64,000 nt of DNA from positions 217,918 to 281,917 of the forward strand of contig NZ_FXYF01000007.1 of assembly GCF_900184945.1 (NCBI RefSeq). The letters are read 5' to 3'. Shown one piece after another: positions 16,754-25,125 of the stretch. Each line of letters starts with the position of its first letter. The first letter of the stretch is position 1. Position numbers and translations under genes: made by a program. A model generated the notes under the pieces. The model worked only from the letters and a program-made list of their open reading frames with translations. It did not search any database and was not told where the DNA came from. The DNA is from Antarctobacter aquimaris (GTDB lineage: Bacteria > Pseudomonadota > Alphaproteobacteria > Rhodobacterales > Rhodobacteraceae).

Positions 16754-18193
16754 TCACCCGGACCCGCTGGCCTTCCCGAACAGGGCCTTGGCAAGGTCGA
16801 TCCCGAACAGCTTGTTCATGTCATTACCTGATGGCGTGCCCGACGGACGGCCGTTCGGCCGCCTTTTCCCTCTGGGGATCAGACTGACCAGTCCCGCGGC
16901 AATCGCCACCGCGGCGGACGTGCCGGCAAATCGGCAGAACAGCGAGGCGATCTCGTAGTAGGGTCCGCCCGGATCCGGACGATGCCGGTAAGGTGACGGA
17001 TTGTAACCGGCGCGGCCGGGCAGGTCGGTCGTCACGATATCGGCGGGCGGAAACCCCTCGCTGTACTTGGGCGTGCCGAGGATGTCATCGGCGATCTCCC
17101 ATGGGTCGATCCGGGTCCTGTTCTCATCGAAGAGCGGCACCTCCGTGCTGAGCGTCTGGATCATCCAGCCGCCAAGCGCGACGATTGTCGCCTGGACCGG
17201 CGAATAGGTCAGGTCCTTGCCAAAGGTATCGCAGGCCCCCACGGCCCAGGGGCCCGGCGCATCGTTTCCCTCGATTTTGTCGTTGCATCGGCTGGCAGGA
17301 TAAACCGGCCAGTCCAGCGCCTCGTTGCCGGCGGCACACAGGACGATGTGTCGTTCGCACAGGTCGGTCAGGGCGTCATCCACTCTGCGCCAGGCGCCGC
17401 TGACGCCCCCCTGTTCATCCAGCGCGCCATCCCAGGAATCGGCGATCACGACGATGTCCGGTTCGATCAGCGCCGCGTATTCCAGCGCCCCGAGCAGCAT
17501 TTCCGGACCGGGAACCGCGGTGACCGAAATCGGGATGATCCGGCAGAACGGGTTGATGCCGCAGTAGGGCAGGTTCAGGCTGATCGTGCCGGTTTTCTTT
17601 TCGGATTCCTTCGGCGTGAACTTCGGGTGCCGCAGTTGCACAGGTCTCGGCCTGGCCCCGATCAGCCCCGCGACGGCCGTCCCGTGCGCACCGTAGAGCG
17701 CGCCGGGGGCCACGCGCGGCAGTCTCTCGGGACGCGGGTTCGCGGTCTTGTCTTCGATCCACTTGACTTCTTCCCTGATCGCATTGGAAATCGCGTCCTT
17801 TTCGCCCTGTATCTTTTCGAGCAACTCGATCCGGGCTTTGCAGTCCGCCGGGGACAGGTCGGCCCATTCGCGCACGACAAACGCCCCGGTCCCACCGCCG
17901 CTGAAGTCACGCATCAGCCCGGCGTCGATGGCGCCCTCCAGATTGGGGTGCTTGTGGTCGACGGCCGTGTCGATGAGTGCAATGCGGGTCGCGGCAAGGC
18001 CCTTGTCCGCATCGTCCCAGGCACATCCCGCGTAAGTATCCAGATTGTACACGACGCCCAATTTGGGCAAATGCCAGAGCGCATGGAACGCCGGCCTGAA
18101 CCCGATCCCCTCGGGCTGCTCGTCCTGTGCCTTCGACGAGGGATCTGACCCAGGAAATCCATAGTCATCATCGATGTCATTTGTACTGGTCAT
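16754..18193 (-). CDS. subtilisin-like serine peptidase (S8), cytoplasmic
   Basis: 479 aa with no signal peptide. The S8 triad is complete: D75 (ALIDTAVDHKHPN), H170 (GAHGTAVAGLIGA) and S426 (FAGTSAAVAIA), with the oxyanion Asn at 290 (LCAAGNEALDW). A helical insert at about 110-155 lies between Asp and His. GGAGGGGAG precedes the ATG, and only 5 bases separate it from the stop of the PAP2-like gene upstream, so it is the last gene of a three-gene operon. Internal location and operon context suggest a regulated intracellular protease; targets unknown. Confidence 0.88.
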   Translation of the reverse strand: MTSTNDIDDDYGFPGSDPSSKAQDEQPEGIGFRPAFHALWHLPKLGVVYNLDTYAGCAWDDADKGLAATRIALIDTAVDHKHPNLEGAIDAGLMRDFSGGGTGAFVVREWADLSPADCKARIELLEKIQGEKDAISNAIREEVKWIEDKTANPRPERLPRVAPGALYGAHGTAVAGLIGARPRPVQLRHPKFTPKESEKKTGTISLNLPYCGINPFCRIIPISVTAVPGPEMLLGALEYAALIEPDIVVIADSWDGALDEQGGVSGAWRRVDDALTDLCERHIVLCAAGNEALDWPVYPASRCNDKIEGNDAPGPWAVGACDTFGKDLTYSPVQATIVALGGWMIQTLSTEVPLFDENRTRIDPWEIADDILGTPKYSEGFPPADIVTTDLPGRAGYNPSPYRHRPDPGGPYYEIASLFCRFAGTSAAVAIAAGLVSLIPRGKRRPNGRPSGTPSGNDMNKLFGIDLAKALFGKASGSG

Positions 18194-18198
18194 CGCGG

Positions 18199-19257
18199 TC
18201 ACTCCCCTCCAAGCCATTCGTTGCGCACTTCGCGGATCTGGTCCTGCAGGATCTCCTCGAACATCGGCGCGCATAGCCGCGCAAGCGTCTGGCCACCCTC
18301 CGTATCCGATTTGATATGCAGACCCGCCCATTCGCGGTTCCTTGCGACCTCTCCTGCCGCAAGGGCTAGGGCCTCCACGCCGGGATGCTCGGGCACCGCG
18401 CGGGCAAAAACCTCGGCGATCAGGTAGGACTGGAACGCGTGGTTCGACGGATAGGACGAATAGACCGGCACCGGGATGAACGGCTCCAGCGTCGGGTCCA
18501 GTTGGTGCGGCCGTGGCGCGTTGAACCGCTCTTTGTACAGCAGCCCGATCAGGCTGGCGAGCCACAGGATGGTCTGGAACAGGATCGCCGTCGCGCTGGC
18601 CGGGGACGAGGCATTGGCCCCCAACGGCAGCATGTAGGCGGTCAGGTCATTGCTGGCCTCGATCCGGATGCGGTCGCGGCGAAAGGCGTTCTCGGGTTCG
18701 CGCAGGTCCTTCTGCTTCTGGTGCAGGTCGGCGGTCTCCGCCAGCCGCTGCCTGACCTGAGGCGGTGGCGGCATCTCGGACAGGCGGAATCGGTCCCAGC
18801 GGTAGTGATCGCGGCATTGGTAAAGGCGGGTCAACTCGCGCCAGGGCACCTCGATGACCGGCCAGTCGAGCCCGCTGCCCGCGCCGCCGCCGCCGCCCGG
18901 AAAGGCGGATTTGTGCAATCCCTTGTGCAGGGATTTGTGCAGGCTCTTGTGCAACGCCTTGTGCAGGAGACCGCCGCCGGCGCTGATGCTCGACCCGCTG
19001 GCATTTCTCGCTGCAGCTTCAAGGGCGCCCCGGAGGTCAAGCAGGGCCTGGTGCGATGGATCGTCGCCGGCCGGGTCAATCGGGACTTTCGCGAAATACG
19101 TCCTGATGGCATCGAGAGCGTCCCGGGTACTTTTTTCCGGTGTTTCCACGCTGATCCGCGTTCCGGCCACCTCCAGCCAGGCGGATTGCAGGATGCCACG
19201 CACATCGTCTACCACATCCCCCGCTTGGCCGGTCTCACCTTCAATTTGGTCTTGCAT
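18199..19257 (-). CDS. PAP2 / vanadium-haloperoxidase-like protein with LHK repeats
   Basis: 352 aa. The phosphatase/haloperoxidase signature is split as in the superfamily: KERFNAPRP (242-250), YPSNHAFQ (269-276) and ARNREWAGLHIKSD (305-318). One hydrophobic segment (about 222-240) precedes it. Residues 97-116 are five tandem four-residue units (LHKA, LHKS, LHKS, LHKG, LHKS) followed by a Gly run. The superfamily either dephosphorylates lipids or binds vanadate for peroxidation; the Asn in place of Gly in the SGH motif is seen in soluble haloperoxidase-like members. Middle gene of the operon; GGGAGGGAAAGGAC precedes the ATG. Confidence 0.8.
   Translation of the reverse strand: MQDQIEGETGQAGDVVDDVRGILQSAWLEVAGTRISVETPEKSTRDALDAIRTYFAKVPIDPAGDDPSHQALLDLRGALEAAARNASGSSISAGGGLLHKALHKSLHKSLHKGLHKSAFPGGGGGAGSGLDWPVIEVPWRELTRLYQCRDHYRWDRFRLSEMPPPPQVRQRLAETADLHQKQKDLREPENAFRRDRIRIEASNDLTAYMLPLGANASSPASATAILFQTILWLASLIGLLYKERFNAPRPHQLDPTLEPFIPVPVYSSYPSNHAFQSYLIAEVFARAVPEHPGVEALALAAGEVARNREWAGLHIKSDTEGGQTLARLCAPMFEEILQDQIREVRNEWLGGE
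18910..18969. repeat. five tandem 12-bp units encoding LHK(A/S/G)
   Basis: Repeat inside the PAP2-like gene; reading its strand each unit is close to CTGCACAAG plus one codon (GCG, AGC, TCC, GGA). Keeping frame, it adds a basic, His-rich amphipathic stretch. Unit number could vary between strains. Confidence 0.85.
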
Positions 19258-19275
19258 GTCCTTTCCCTCCCGTTG

Positions 19276-20988
19276 TCAGACAAATCCGTTCTTCTGAAAT
19301 GTGCGCGACAATGTTCGACCGATCTCGCCGGGCGTTCGGCGCACCATGGCCTCCAGCCATCCCCCCATGTCGTAGTCCGGCCGCAGCCGGATGAGTCGCG
19401 CCTGCATCAGCTTTGCGTCCTGGGTGTTTCCCGCCAGCGCGCAGCCCGCCATGGCGTAACGCAGCGCCCCGATGAACCGCGGTTTTCGCAGCAGCGCCTG
19501 GTTCGCGAAGTGCAGCGATTGGCGGTAGTCACCCTTTGCCATGTGCAGCATGGCGCCCGTGACGTCGTAGGTGTAGCGCCAGGGACTGCCGGCACCGGCA
19601 CGCTGACAGCGCCGAAAGGCGTCTTCCGCGCCGGCAAGATCGCCGACCGACATGCGCAGGACGGCAATATGGTCGAGGTTCAGCGAGAGCGTTGGAGACC
19701 GTTCCTGCGCGGCATCCAGCAAGGCCGTGGCAAGAGCGTTGTCACCGATCAGCATGTGCGCGCAATAGCCCGCGAGCGATTGCCAGAGCGGCAACAACGG
19801 GCTGGACGCAGGGACGCTGGCGACCAGGTCGCAGAGATGATCGCGCGTGATCTTGAGAGGCGGTTCGACGCCCTCGTTCTCCTTGAACACCTGGGCAAAG
19901 TGGCCGATGCAGGCGATCACCGGAGGGGCGCCGTTCTCGTACATATGCACGACCTGCGCCTCGGTCCGGTGGATGGCATCGATATCCAGAGAGAAAAGCG
20001 CCGTCAGTGCCGTCCACGGAAACAGGTCCGGTGTGTCCGGGGAGACCTCGCTGGATGCCAAGTGGTCCAGGATGGTTTCGGCCGCCACGGCGGCCAGTTC
20101 CTCGATTTCGCCTGCCAGGACGCAGGCGGGTTTGCTGATCCAGACGAGGCGCGAGGCGGCGTCCCTGAGGCGCAGCGTCAGGAAGAGCTGGCGCCCGTGG
20201 CGTTCCGCCAGAGGCTCCAGAAGATGCGTCGGGCCGCGTCCGGTCTCGATCGGCAGAGGCGCGATGGGGCCATCGCCGCCGCGCAAATCATGCAGGACCA
20301 GCCAGGATTCCGCCATGATGGACCGCGCAACCGCGTCGAGCACCGAGGTGATCCGCAAGCTGTCTGCGGCAGAAAGCGATCCGTGAACCGCGGGAAGCAT
20401 GCCCAGAGCGGGGGGCCTGCGCGACATGCGCGGTATGATGTCCGGTGCCGAATGGCCGCTGCCTGATGTCCTGCGGTGGCGGGGGGGCGCCCGGGTCTCC
20501 GCGTCGTCTCCGGACGTGTCCGGCATGTCGCGGCTTGCGCGCATGTCGCGCAGCCACTCCTCGAAGGCCTCGCAGCCGTCCAGATCGAGGTCGATCCCTT
20601 CAAGGAACTGGCGTCCGTCCATCGGAGGGTCGCGCAAACGGAGCCGCCCGGGTGTCAGCCAGACCGCGTTTCTGTCCGTCTGCAGCACCACGCCGCCCAG
20701 AGGTGCAAGGTCGCGTCGCAGCATGTGCAGGGCCGTGCGCAAGCTTGCCGAGCCGCGTGTGCGGTCTTGGCCGCCCCAGAACATGTCCAAAAGGGTTCGG
20801 CGCGGCTTTGTCTGGTCGGGAGACACCAGGAGAACGGCCAGCAAGGCCTGCCTCAGCGGACTGCTGGGGGTTGCGTCCCTGCCGTCCGGCAGCACGATCC
20901 TGAACACGCCGTCCAGCACAGCGAAGGCACAGGGCGGGTCACGCGGACCCGCTTCGTCTGTCGCACGGGCGGCCTGCCGGAGTGTCAA
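19276..20988 (-). CDS. SARP-like winged-helix transcriptional regulator with TPR-type C-terminus
   Basis: 570 aa. Residues about 20-110 fit an OmpR/SARP-type winged helix (LRQALLAVLLVSPDQTKPRR ... SLRTALHMLRRDLA ... VWLTPGRLRLRDPP), then the bridging FLEGIDLDLDGCEAFEEWLR typical of SARP-like regulators. The C-terminal half is helical and repeat-like (GDLAGAEDAFRRCQRAGAGS, GDYRQSLHFANQALLRKPRF), fitting TPR. TTG start at 20988 with GAGGAG 9 bases before. It heads the operon with the PAP2-like and subtilase genes and is probably its activator; the sensing part would be the middle and TPR regions. Confidence 0.8.
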   Translation of the reverse strand: MTLRQAARATDEAGPRDPPCAFAVLDGVFRIVLPDGRDATPSSPLRQALLAVLLVSPDQTKPRRTLLDMFWGGQDRTRGSASLRTALHMLRRDLAPLGGVVLQTDRNAVWLTPGRLRLRDPPMDGRQFLEGIDLDLDGCEAFEEWLRDMRASRDMPDTSGDDAETRAPPRHRRTSGSGHSAPDIIPRMSRRPPALGMLPAVHGSLSAADSLRITSVLDAVARSIMAESWLVLHDLRGGDGPIAPLPIETGRGPTHLLEPLAERHGRQLFLTLRLRDAASRLVWISKPACVLAGEIEELAAVAAETILDHLASSEVSPDTPDLFPWTALTALFSLDIDAIHRTEAQVVHMYENGAPPVIACIGHFAQVFKENEGVEPPLKITRDHLCDLVASVPASSPLLPLWQSLAGYCAHMLIGDNALATALLDAAQERSPTLSLNLDHIAVLRMSVGDLAGAEDAFRRCQRAGAGSPWRYTYDVTGAMLHMAKGDYRQSLHFANQALLRKPRFIGALRYAMAGCALAGNTQDAKLMQARLIRLRPDYDMGGWLEAMVRRTPGEIGRTLSRTFQKNGFV

Positions 20989-21470
20989 ATCGGTACGACT
21001 CCTCGAAATGGGCTGTGTTGCAAAACCTTACCCAAGTCTACCATGCGGCGACTTTCCATCATAGCGCTGCGGTTATTGGGCGAGTGGCTGTCGGCGACGC
21101 TCCGCTCTCTGGGGGCAGGGAAATTCGGGGCCAGGACGTCCCGGCCGTTTATCAGACCCCGGTAGACGCCGACGTGCAGGGGCATGTCGATCGCCACGAA
21201 CGCGCGGTAAGGGGGCGTCCCGGAGCGGGCCGGGGGGCAGAGGCGGCTCGGTTTCTCCGAACAGGTTCCGGGCTTTTCCCAGGCGGTCTTGGGCCTCGAT
21301 TCCGCCGCTGCCGTGCTTGGCAGACAGGGGGTTGGCGTAGGCTTGATCGAGTGTTCAGCCGCCTGGCGATGAATGGGGCCGCCGGCTGATATCAAAGCCG
21401 ATGTAGCGACCGATGCCGGCGCGGGTCTCGGATACGCCGGAACAGGCCCCCTTTAGACCTTTTAAGATAG
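20989..21470. other. degraded insertion-sequence debris
   Basis: GGGCTGTGTTGCAAAA at about 21009 looks like an IS5/IS6-type terminus. The rest has no intact frame and I could not assign it. It separates the SARP operon from the next IS3 fragment. Confidence 0.5.
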
Positions 21471-21680
21471 TCTGTGCCGCCACAGGCGTTCGACCAAGAC
21501 ACTATCGGTCCAGGCTCACTTGCCATCGATGTTGATCCCGTCTGCTCGAACGCTCAGCACCTTGATGACGTCCGTGGACCTGAGCTGGCTGCTGCGATCC
21601 GAGTACTAGACCTCGAGCCGGCCGAGCCTCGCCACGGCTTCCTCAAGGTCCTCGGCGCGAGTACGGCATCGAGCCTGGGG
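21471..21680 (-). pseudogene. IS3-family transposase OrfB (rve integrase) fragment
   Basis: Reverse translation gives EDLEEAVARLGRLEV, then YSDRSSQLRSTDVIKVLS, NIDGK-stop-AWTDSVLVERLWR. This matches the integrase core of OrfB (NTDQGSQFTS, SMDGKGAWRDNVFVERLWR). Two in-frame stops and substitution of conserved residues show decay. Only about 65 residues remain. Confidence 0.75.
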
Positions 21681-21839
21681 CCGGGTGTTCAAAATATATG
21701 TAAGCATGTGCGTGTATTCCTGGTCTGCCGTGTGCTTGAAGGGCCGGCGCGATCCGCCGGCCCTCGGGGGTCAGGCCGCCGCCTGGTCCCCATGGGATGC
21801 GCGGCGCGCCTCGACCCCTGCCATGAGGGCGGCATAGGC

Positions 21840-22050
21840 TTGGGGCGGCGGCGTCTTGCAGATGATCCAGTATCTCGTGGCGCCCGACATCGCCGCCGGC
21901 CGCCTATTGCCGGTTCTCGAGGACTGGCTTTATCCCGGGGCCGACATCGTCTTTGTCTTTTCCCGGCATACCCGTCCGCCGCGTCGGTTGCGTGTTCTCG
22001 AGGACTTCGCGGTCGAGTGCTTCCGCTCGGTCATGGCGACGCTTCGTAAA
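21840..22050 (+). pseudogene. LysR-type regulator, C-terminal fragment
   Basis: QMIQYLVAPDIAAGRLLPVL, then EDWLYPGADIVFVFSRHTRP and RRLRVLEDFAVECFR correspond to the last part of the LysR effector domain (IAQLPDFLVADDIASGRLVP ... VYPHRRHLSPKVRAFLDFL). No DNA-binding domain is present upstream. Relic of a former chromosomal gene cut by IS activity. Confidence 0.65.
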
Positions 22051-22155
22051 GGGGGCCGCGAGTGGCTGAAAACGGGGGCAGACAGCCTGTCGGCCAGCGG
22101 CGCGCTCTTGCCTGGCGGGGCGTCTCGCGCACCGCCGGACCGCTCCTTGCCCCCG

Positions 22156-23103
22156 TCAGCCGCGCAGGAACCGCAGCAGCGACAGGGCCGCGTCCCAGAG
22201 GTCGAAGGACCGTGCCAGCAGGTGTTCGCGGGGAAGGGAGGGCTTCAGCCCGTGCCCTGCCGTCTCGGCCTGGACCTGGTCCATCAGGCGCAGGAGCCTG
22301 CGCCGGTGGATCCCCAGCCAGGCCTGCACCGGATCGGCGAGCGTGCCCGCAAAGGCGGCGACGATTGACCCCGCGGCGACCAACCCCACGACCGTCACCG
22401 TGACCAGTTCGGGCGACGGCCCCACCGGGAACACCGCGTACCAGCCCGCGCCCAGAGTAGCCCCAAGCGGGAACTCCGCGACGGCGGTGCCGTGCGTCAT
22501 CGACTGCGCCACGCCGGGCGCCATCGACAAAAGCCCGGGTGTGACGGCCCGAAAGACGAAAGCGCCCAGGGTCAGCGCAAAGAGCGCGCTGGTGAACTCG
22601 GCGATGGCCGATCGGGTGCCAGAGTAATCGGCGACCGCACCAGCGATCCTTTCGGCCAAGGCCTGCGCCTCGTCCACGCTCCCGCGCGACCGGATCGCGG
22701 TGCGATAGGCGGGCGCGGCGAGGATGGCGCGGATTTGCCCTTCGCGGCCAAGGGCAAGCGCGCCATCGGGCAGCGGCACGCGCAGCAGGTCCGTCAGCAC
22801 GTCCGCCTCGACTCGTGCCGCGACATCGGTGCGCAGCAGCAGCCGCCGGTTGCCCAGCCAGTCCGCCGCCCGCCCGAGCCCCAGCCGCCGGACTATCCAG
22901 GCCGCAAGCCGCGCCAGCAGCAGGAGGGGCGACATCACCACGTTCACCGGCGCCCGCAGCACGTCGAGACCCAGCGCGGCGCGGTGCAGGCGCAGGGTCC
23001 CGGGCCAGGTGAAGTGACGCGCCACAAAGGCGTCCACCTCGGCCCGGCGATCGGGATGCCGCCACGTCGACGGTGTTGTCAGGGGGTCTCCGTTCCCGGT
23101 CAT
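22156..23103 (-). CDS. hypothetical membrane protein, 315 aa (possibly DUF6635)
   Basis: Begins MTGNGDPLTTPSTWRHPDRR and carries RAEVDAFVARHFTWPGTLRL. Hydrophobic segments near residues 50-75 (VNVVMSPLLLLARLAAWIV), 170-195 (ALFALTLGAFVFRAVTP) and 220-255 (VTVTVVGLVAAGSIVAAFAG). The sequence recalls the DUF6635 family of Rhodobacterales, but I am not certain. Function unknown. The coding frame looks intact amid pseudogenes on both sides. Confidence 0.68.
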   Translation of the reverse strand: MTGNGDPLTTPSTWRHPDRRAEVDAFVARHFTWPGTLRLHRAALGLDVLRAPVNVVMSPLLLLARLAAWIVRRLGLGRAADWLGNRRLLLRTDVAARVEADVLTDLLRVPLPDGALALGREGQIRAILAAPAYRTAIRSRGSVDEAQALAERIAGAVADYSGTRSAIAEFTSALFALTLGAFVFRAVTPGLLSMAPGVAQSMTHGTAVAEFPLGATLGAGWYAVFPVGPSPELVTVTVVGLVAAGSIVAAFAGTLADPVQAWLGIHRRRLLRLMDQVQAETAGHGLKPSLPREHLLARSFDLWDAALSLLRFLRG

Positions 23104-23220
23104 GCGCGCCTTTCTGTTTTGTTGGACGGTTGATCATCCCGTCCCTGGTCAGACGCAGAGATAAGGACGATCCTGCCGATGTTCAGGAGCCCTGGAAGAT
23201 CAGATGCACCTAAATCGGTG

Positions 23221-23354
23221 CTCTGGCACCGAATGACAGAAAGAGATCGCCCAAGATGCCGACTTTACCGATGTGAACATGCTCTCGATGATCAAGCGCG
23301 GCGACACCAAGCGCCGTTGTCCAGGTCCCGGATGGCAAAGGCACTTGACTGCGG
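23221..23354 (+). pseudogene. XRE-type helix-turn-helix protein fragment
   Basis: IAQDADFTDVNMLSMIKRGD, then TK and, after a frameshift, MAKALDC match the HTH region of small XRE-type proteins (MLSMIKSGDTKVPLDRVPA, LAKALDCD). It is cut at 23354 by the IS256 relic that follows. No start or C-terminus survives. Confidence 0.65.
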
Positions 23355-23750
23355 CCGGCAGGTCCGGTTGTTCCCCCGGGACTTCGCGCTTGCCGTCCTC
23401 GTTCAGTGCCACCGCGAGGATCACGGCGTTGCTGATGATCCGCCCGCCTTCCCGGACCGTGACATATGTCGCGTCGAGCCAGAGATATGGCCACGCGCCC
23501 GCCAAGGGCCGGGATGGGACGGCGTTCTTCCCCGCTTGTCTTGTGGATTTCCCAGCCCTCGTTGCACGATGTCGCCATCGGCCCGTTTCTGAACCAGATC
23601 GATCAGAGCCATTCTGTCGTCGGTCATCGACATCTCCGGCCCAGGTTTCAGGTGTCGCAACCCCGAACCTTCTCCGAAGATCGGCGGTGATCGCCAGCGT
23701 CGCCTGCCGCGCCGCACGCGGCATCCAGGACCACGCGCCGAGGCACTCTC
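23355..23750 (-). mobile_element. IS256-family deletion derivative, copy 2
   Basis: Reverse-strand relic. A left terminus (GAGAGTGCCTCGGCGCGTGG) begins at 23750, two bases after the stop codon of the neighbouring 457-aa gene. It reads [20 protein letters not shown], then jumps by an internal deletion of about 400 bases to [20 protein letters not shown] and [10 protein letters not shown]. Homology ends at 23355, exactly where palindrome B sits in the other copies. It shares this internal deletion with copy 3 at 27869. Confidence 0.85.
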
Positions 23751-23751
23751 C

Positions 23752-25125
23752 TTAGGGCGGGGTATCCCCTCCAAACTCGGTGGCAAAGGCATAGAACGGC
23801 CCCCCTGCAACCTCATGCTGCATTTCACGGCCCAGCCGTGCCCAGAGCCGATCGAGCACCTGGCGCGCATCGCTCGGCACGTCGTCCCATGTCTCGCCGC
23901 TGGTCGAGATCGCGACCAGATCGCGCAACAGGCGCCTCGCCGGCAGAAATTGGGGTGGTCCGGCGGCGTGGACCTTGGTCAGTTTCGACAGGACCTCGGC
24001 CTGGTCGCCGGTCTCGAACAGCAGGTTCACCCATGCCCCCAAAGCCAGCGCATCAGGGGACCATGGGAACCACTTGGCAAGGTTCTCGACCCAGTCGGGC
24101 CGGTGACCCAGCCGCCGGTGGCGCAAAAGGAACAAGGCGGCCACCACCGCAGCCTCGGGATCATGGATCTTTTCGCGCAACGCGAGGTCGGCGACCTTGA
24201 ATGCCTCTTCGGACACCGCGTCGCTGTTCTCGAAGCCGCGCCCCTTGAGCGCCTGTAGCAGTGCGTCGATCCGGTCATCCACCGCCGAGAGATACCAGGA
24301 GAACTTGCGCGCCTGTGCCTCGCCGCCCGTTTCGCTGGCGCGGGCGCCGCTGTGCGACAGGACCAGTTGCGCACCGGCAGAAAACAGCGGCATGGCAATG
24401 AATCGTGCGGGCTGATCCTTTCGGAACGCACCGACGAGGTGGATATTCTCGGCCAATCCATCCCCAAGTCCGGGACGCGGAGGAAAGATCAGCCGGGTGT
24501 AATCCATCGCATAGACCCCCTTTGCCCGGTCAATCAGGTCGGACCGTACCCAGCGGCCAAGATCGGACGCCCAGACATAGGTGCGGATGTTGACGTCCTG
24601 TGGCCGGCGGGTCGCGCGTTTCGGGCGGCTGCGCAGGTTCAGACGCCGGTTCAGCGCCCCGACCGCGTCCTCGACCATCCCCTTCGCCGCGTAGGACACC
24701 ACGCCGACGGGCAGCGACAGGGACGAGACCGGGCTGACGTCGAGCAGCGAACTCAGCGACAGCGACCCCATCGCATCGACGACCGAACTGCTGACATTCG
24801 AGGCCGAGCGCGGCAATTGCTGGCGCGCGGTGATGTCGGCCAGCCATTCATGAGGCGAGTCCTGCTGGCTGGCGACGACGATCGAGCGGGCATCGCCCGC
24901 CTTCAGATCGACGGCGATCCTGGCTCGCGCACCGCTGGGTGACAGGCCGCTGACCATGTAGCGCCCGGGCGGGAGCGGCAGGGTCAGGCTGGAAGCCGTC
25001 TCGTTCAGGGTCTGTTGAGAATGGATGTTGAAGTCCCGGTCCATCACCGTGACGTCCTGAAACGGCATGGCATAGGCCTTTTCGACGGTCAGCGATGCGG
25101 TGGGCGATCTGTCCTGATCCGTCAT
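23752..25125 (-). CDS. 457-aa protein of unknown function, third gene of the caspase operon
   Basis: Start MTDQDRSPTASLTVEKAYAM at 25125 overlaps the caspase stop (TGATG), so translation is coupled. The N-terminal part looks like a beta-sandwich (SSLTLPLPPGRYMVSGLSPS ... RIAVDLKAGDARSIVVAS); the middle has LSLSSLLDVSPVSSLSLPVG. The C-terminal 180 residues are helical and repeat-like (HDPEAAVVAALFLLRHRRLG, FPWSPDALALGAWVNLLFET). No catalytic motif seen. It may be a scaffold, regulator or substrate of the caspase. The stop codon abuts the end of IS256 copy 2. Confidence 0.7.
   Translation of the reverse strand: MTDQDRSPTASLTVEKAYAMPFQDVTVMDRDFNIHSQQTLNETASSLTLPLPPGRYMVSGLSPSGARARIAVDLKAGDARSIVVASQQDSPHEWLADITARQQLPRSASNVSSSVVDAMGSLSLSSLLDVSPVSSLSLPVGVVSYAAKGMVEDAVGALNRRLNLRSRPKRATRRPQDVNIRTYVWASDLGRWVRSDLIDRAKGVYAMDYTRLIFPPRPGLGDGLAENIHLVGAFRKDQPARFIAMPLFSAGAQLVLSHSGARASETGGEAQARKFSWYLSAVDDRIDALLQALKGRGFENSDAVSEEAFKVADLALREKIHDPEAAVVAALFLLRHRRLGHRPDWVENLAKWFPWSPDALALGAWVNLLFETGDQAEVLSKLTKVHAAGPPQFLPARRLLRDLVAISTSGETWDDVPSDARQVLDRLWARLGREMQHEVAGGPFYAFATEFGGDTPP

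Noticed and set aside
21740..21764. Perfect hairpin AGGGCCGGCG / CGCCGGCCCT
   Set aside because: No T-run on either strand and surrounded by degraded sequence, so a terminator role cannot be supported.
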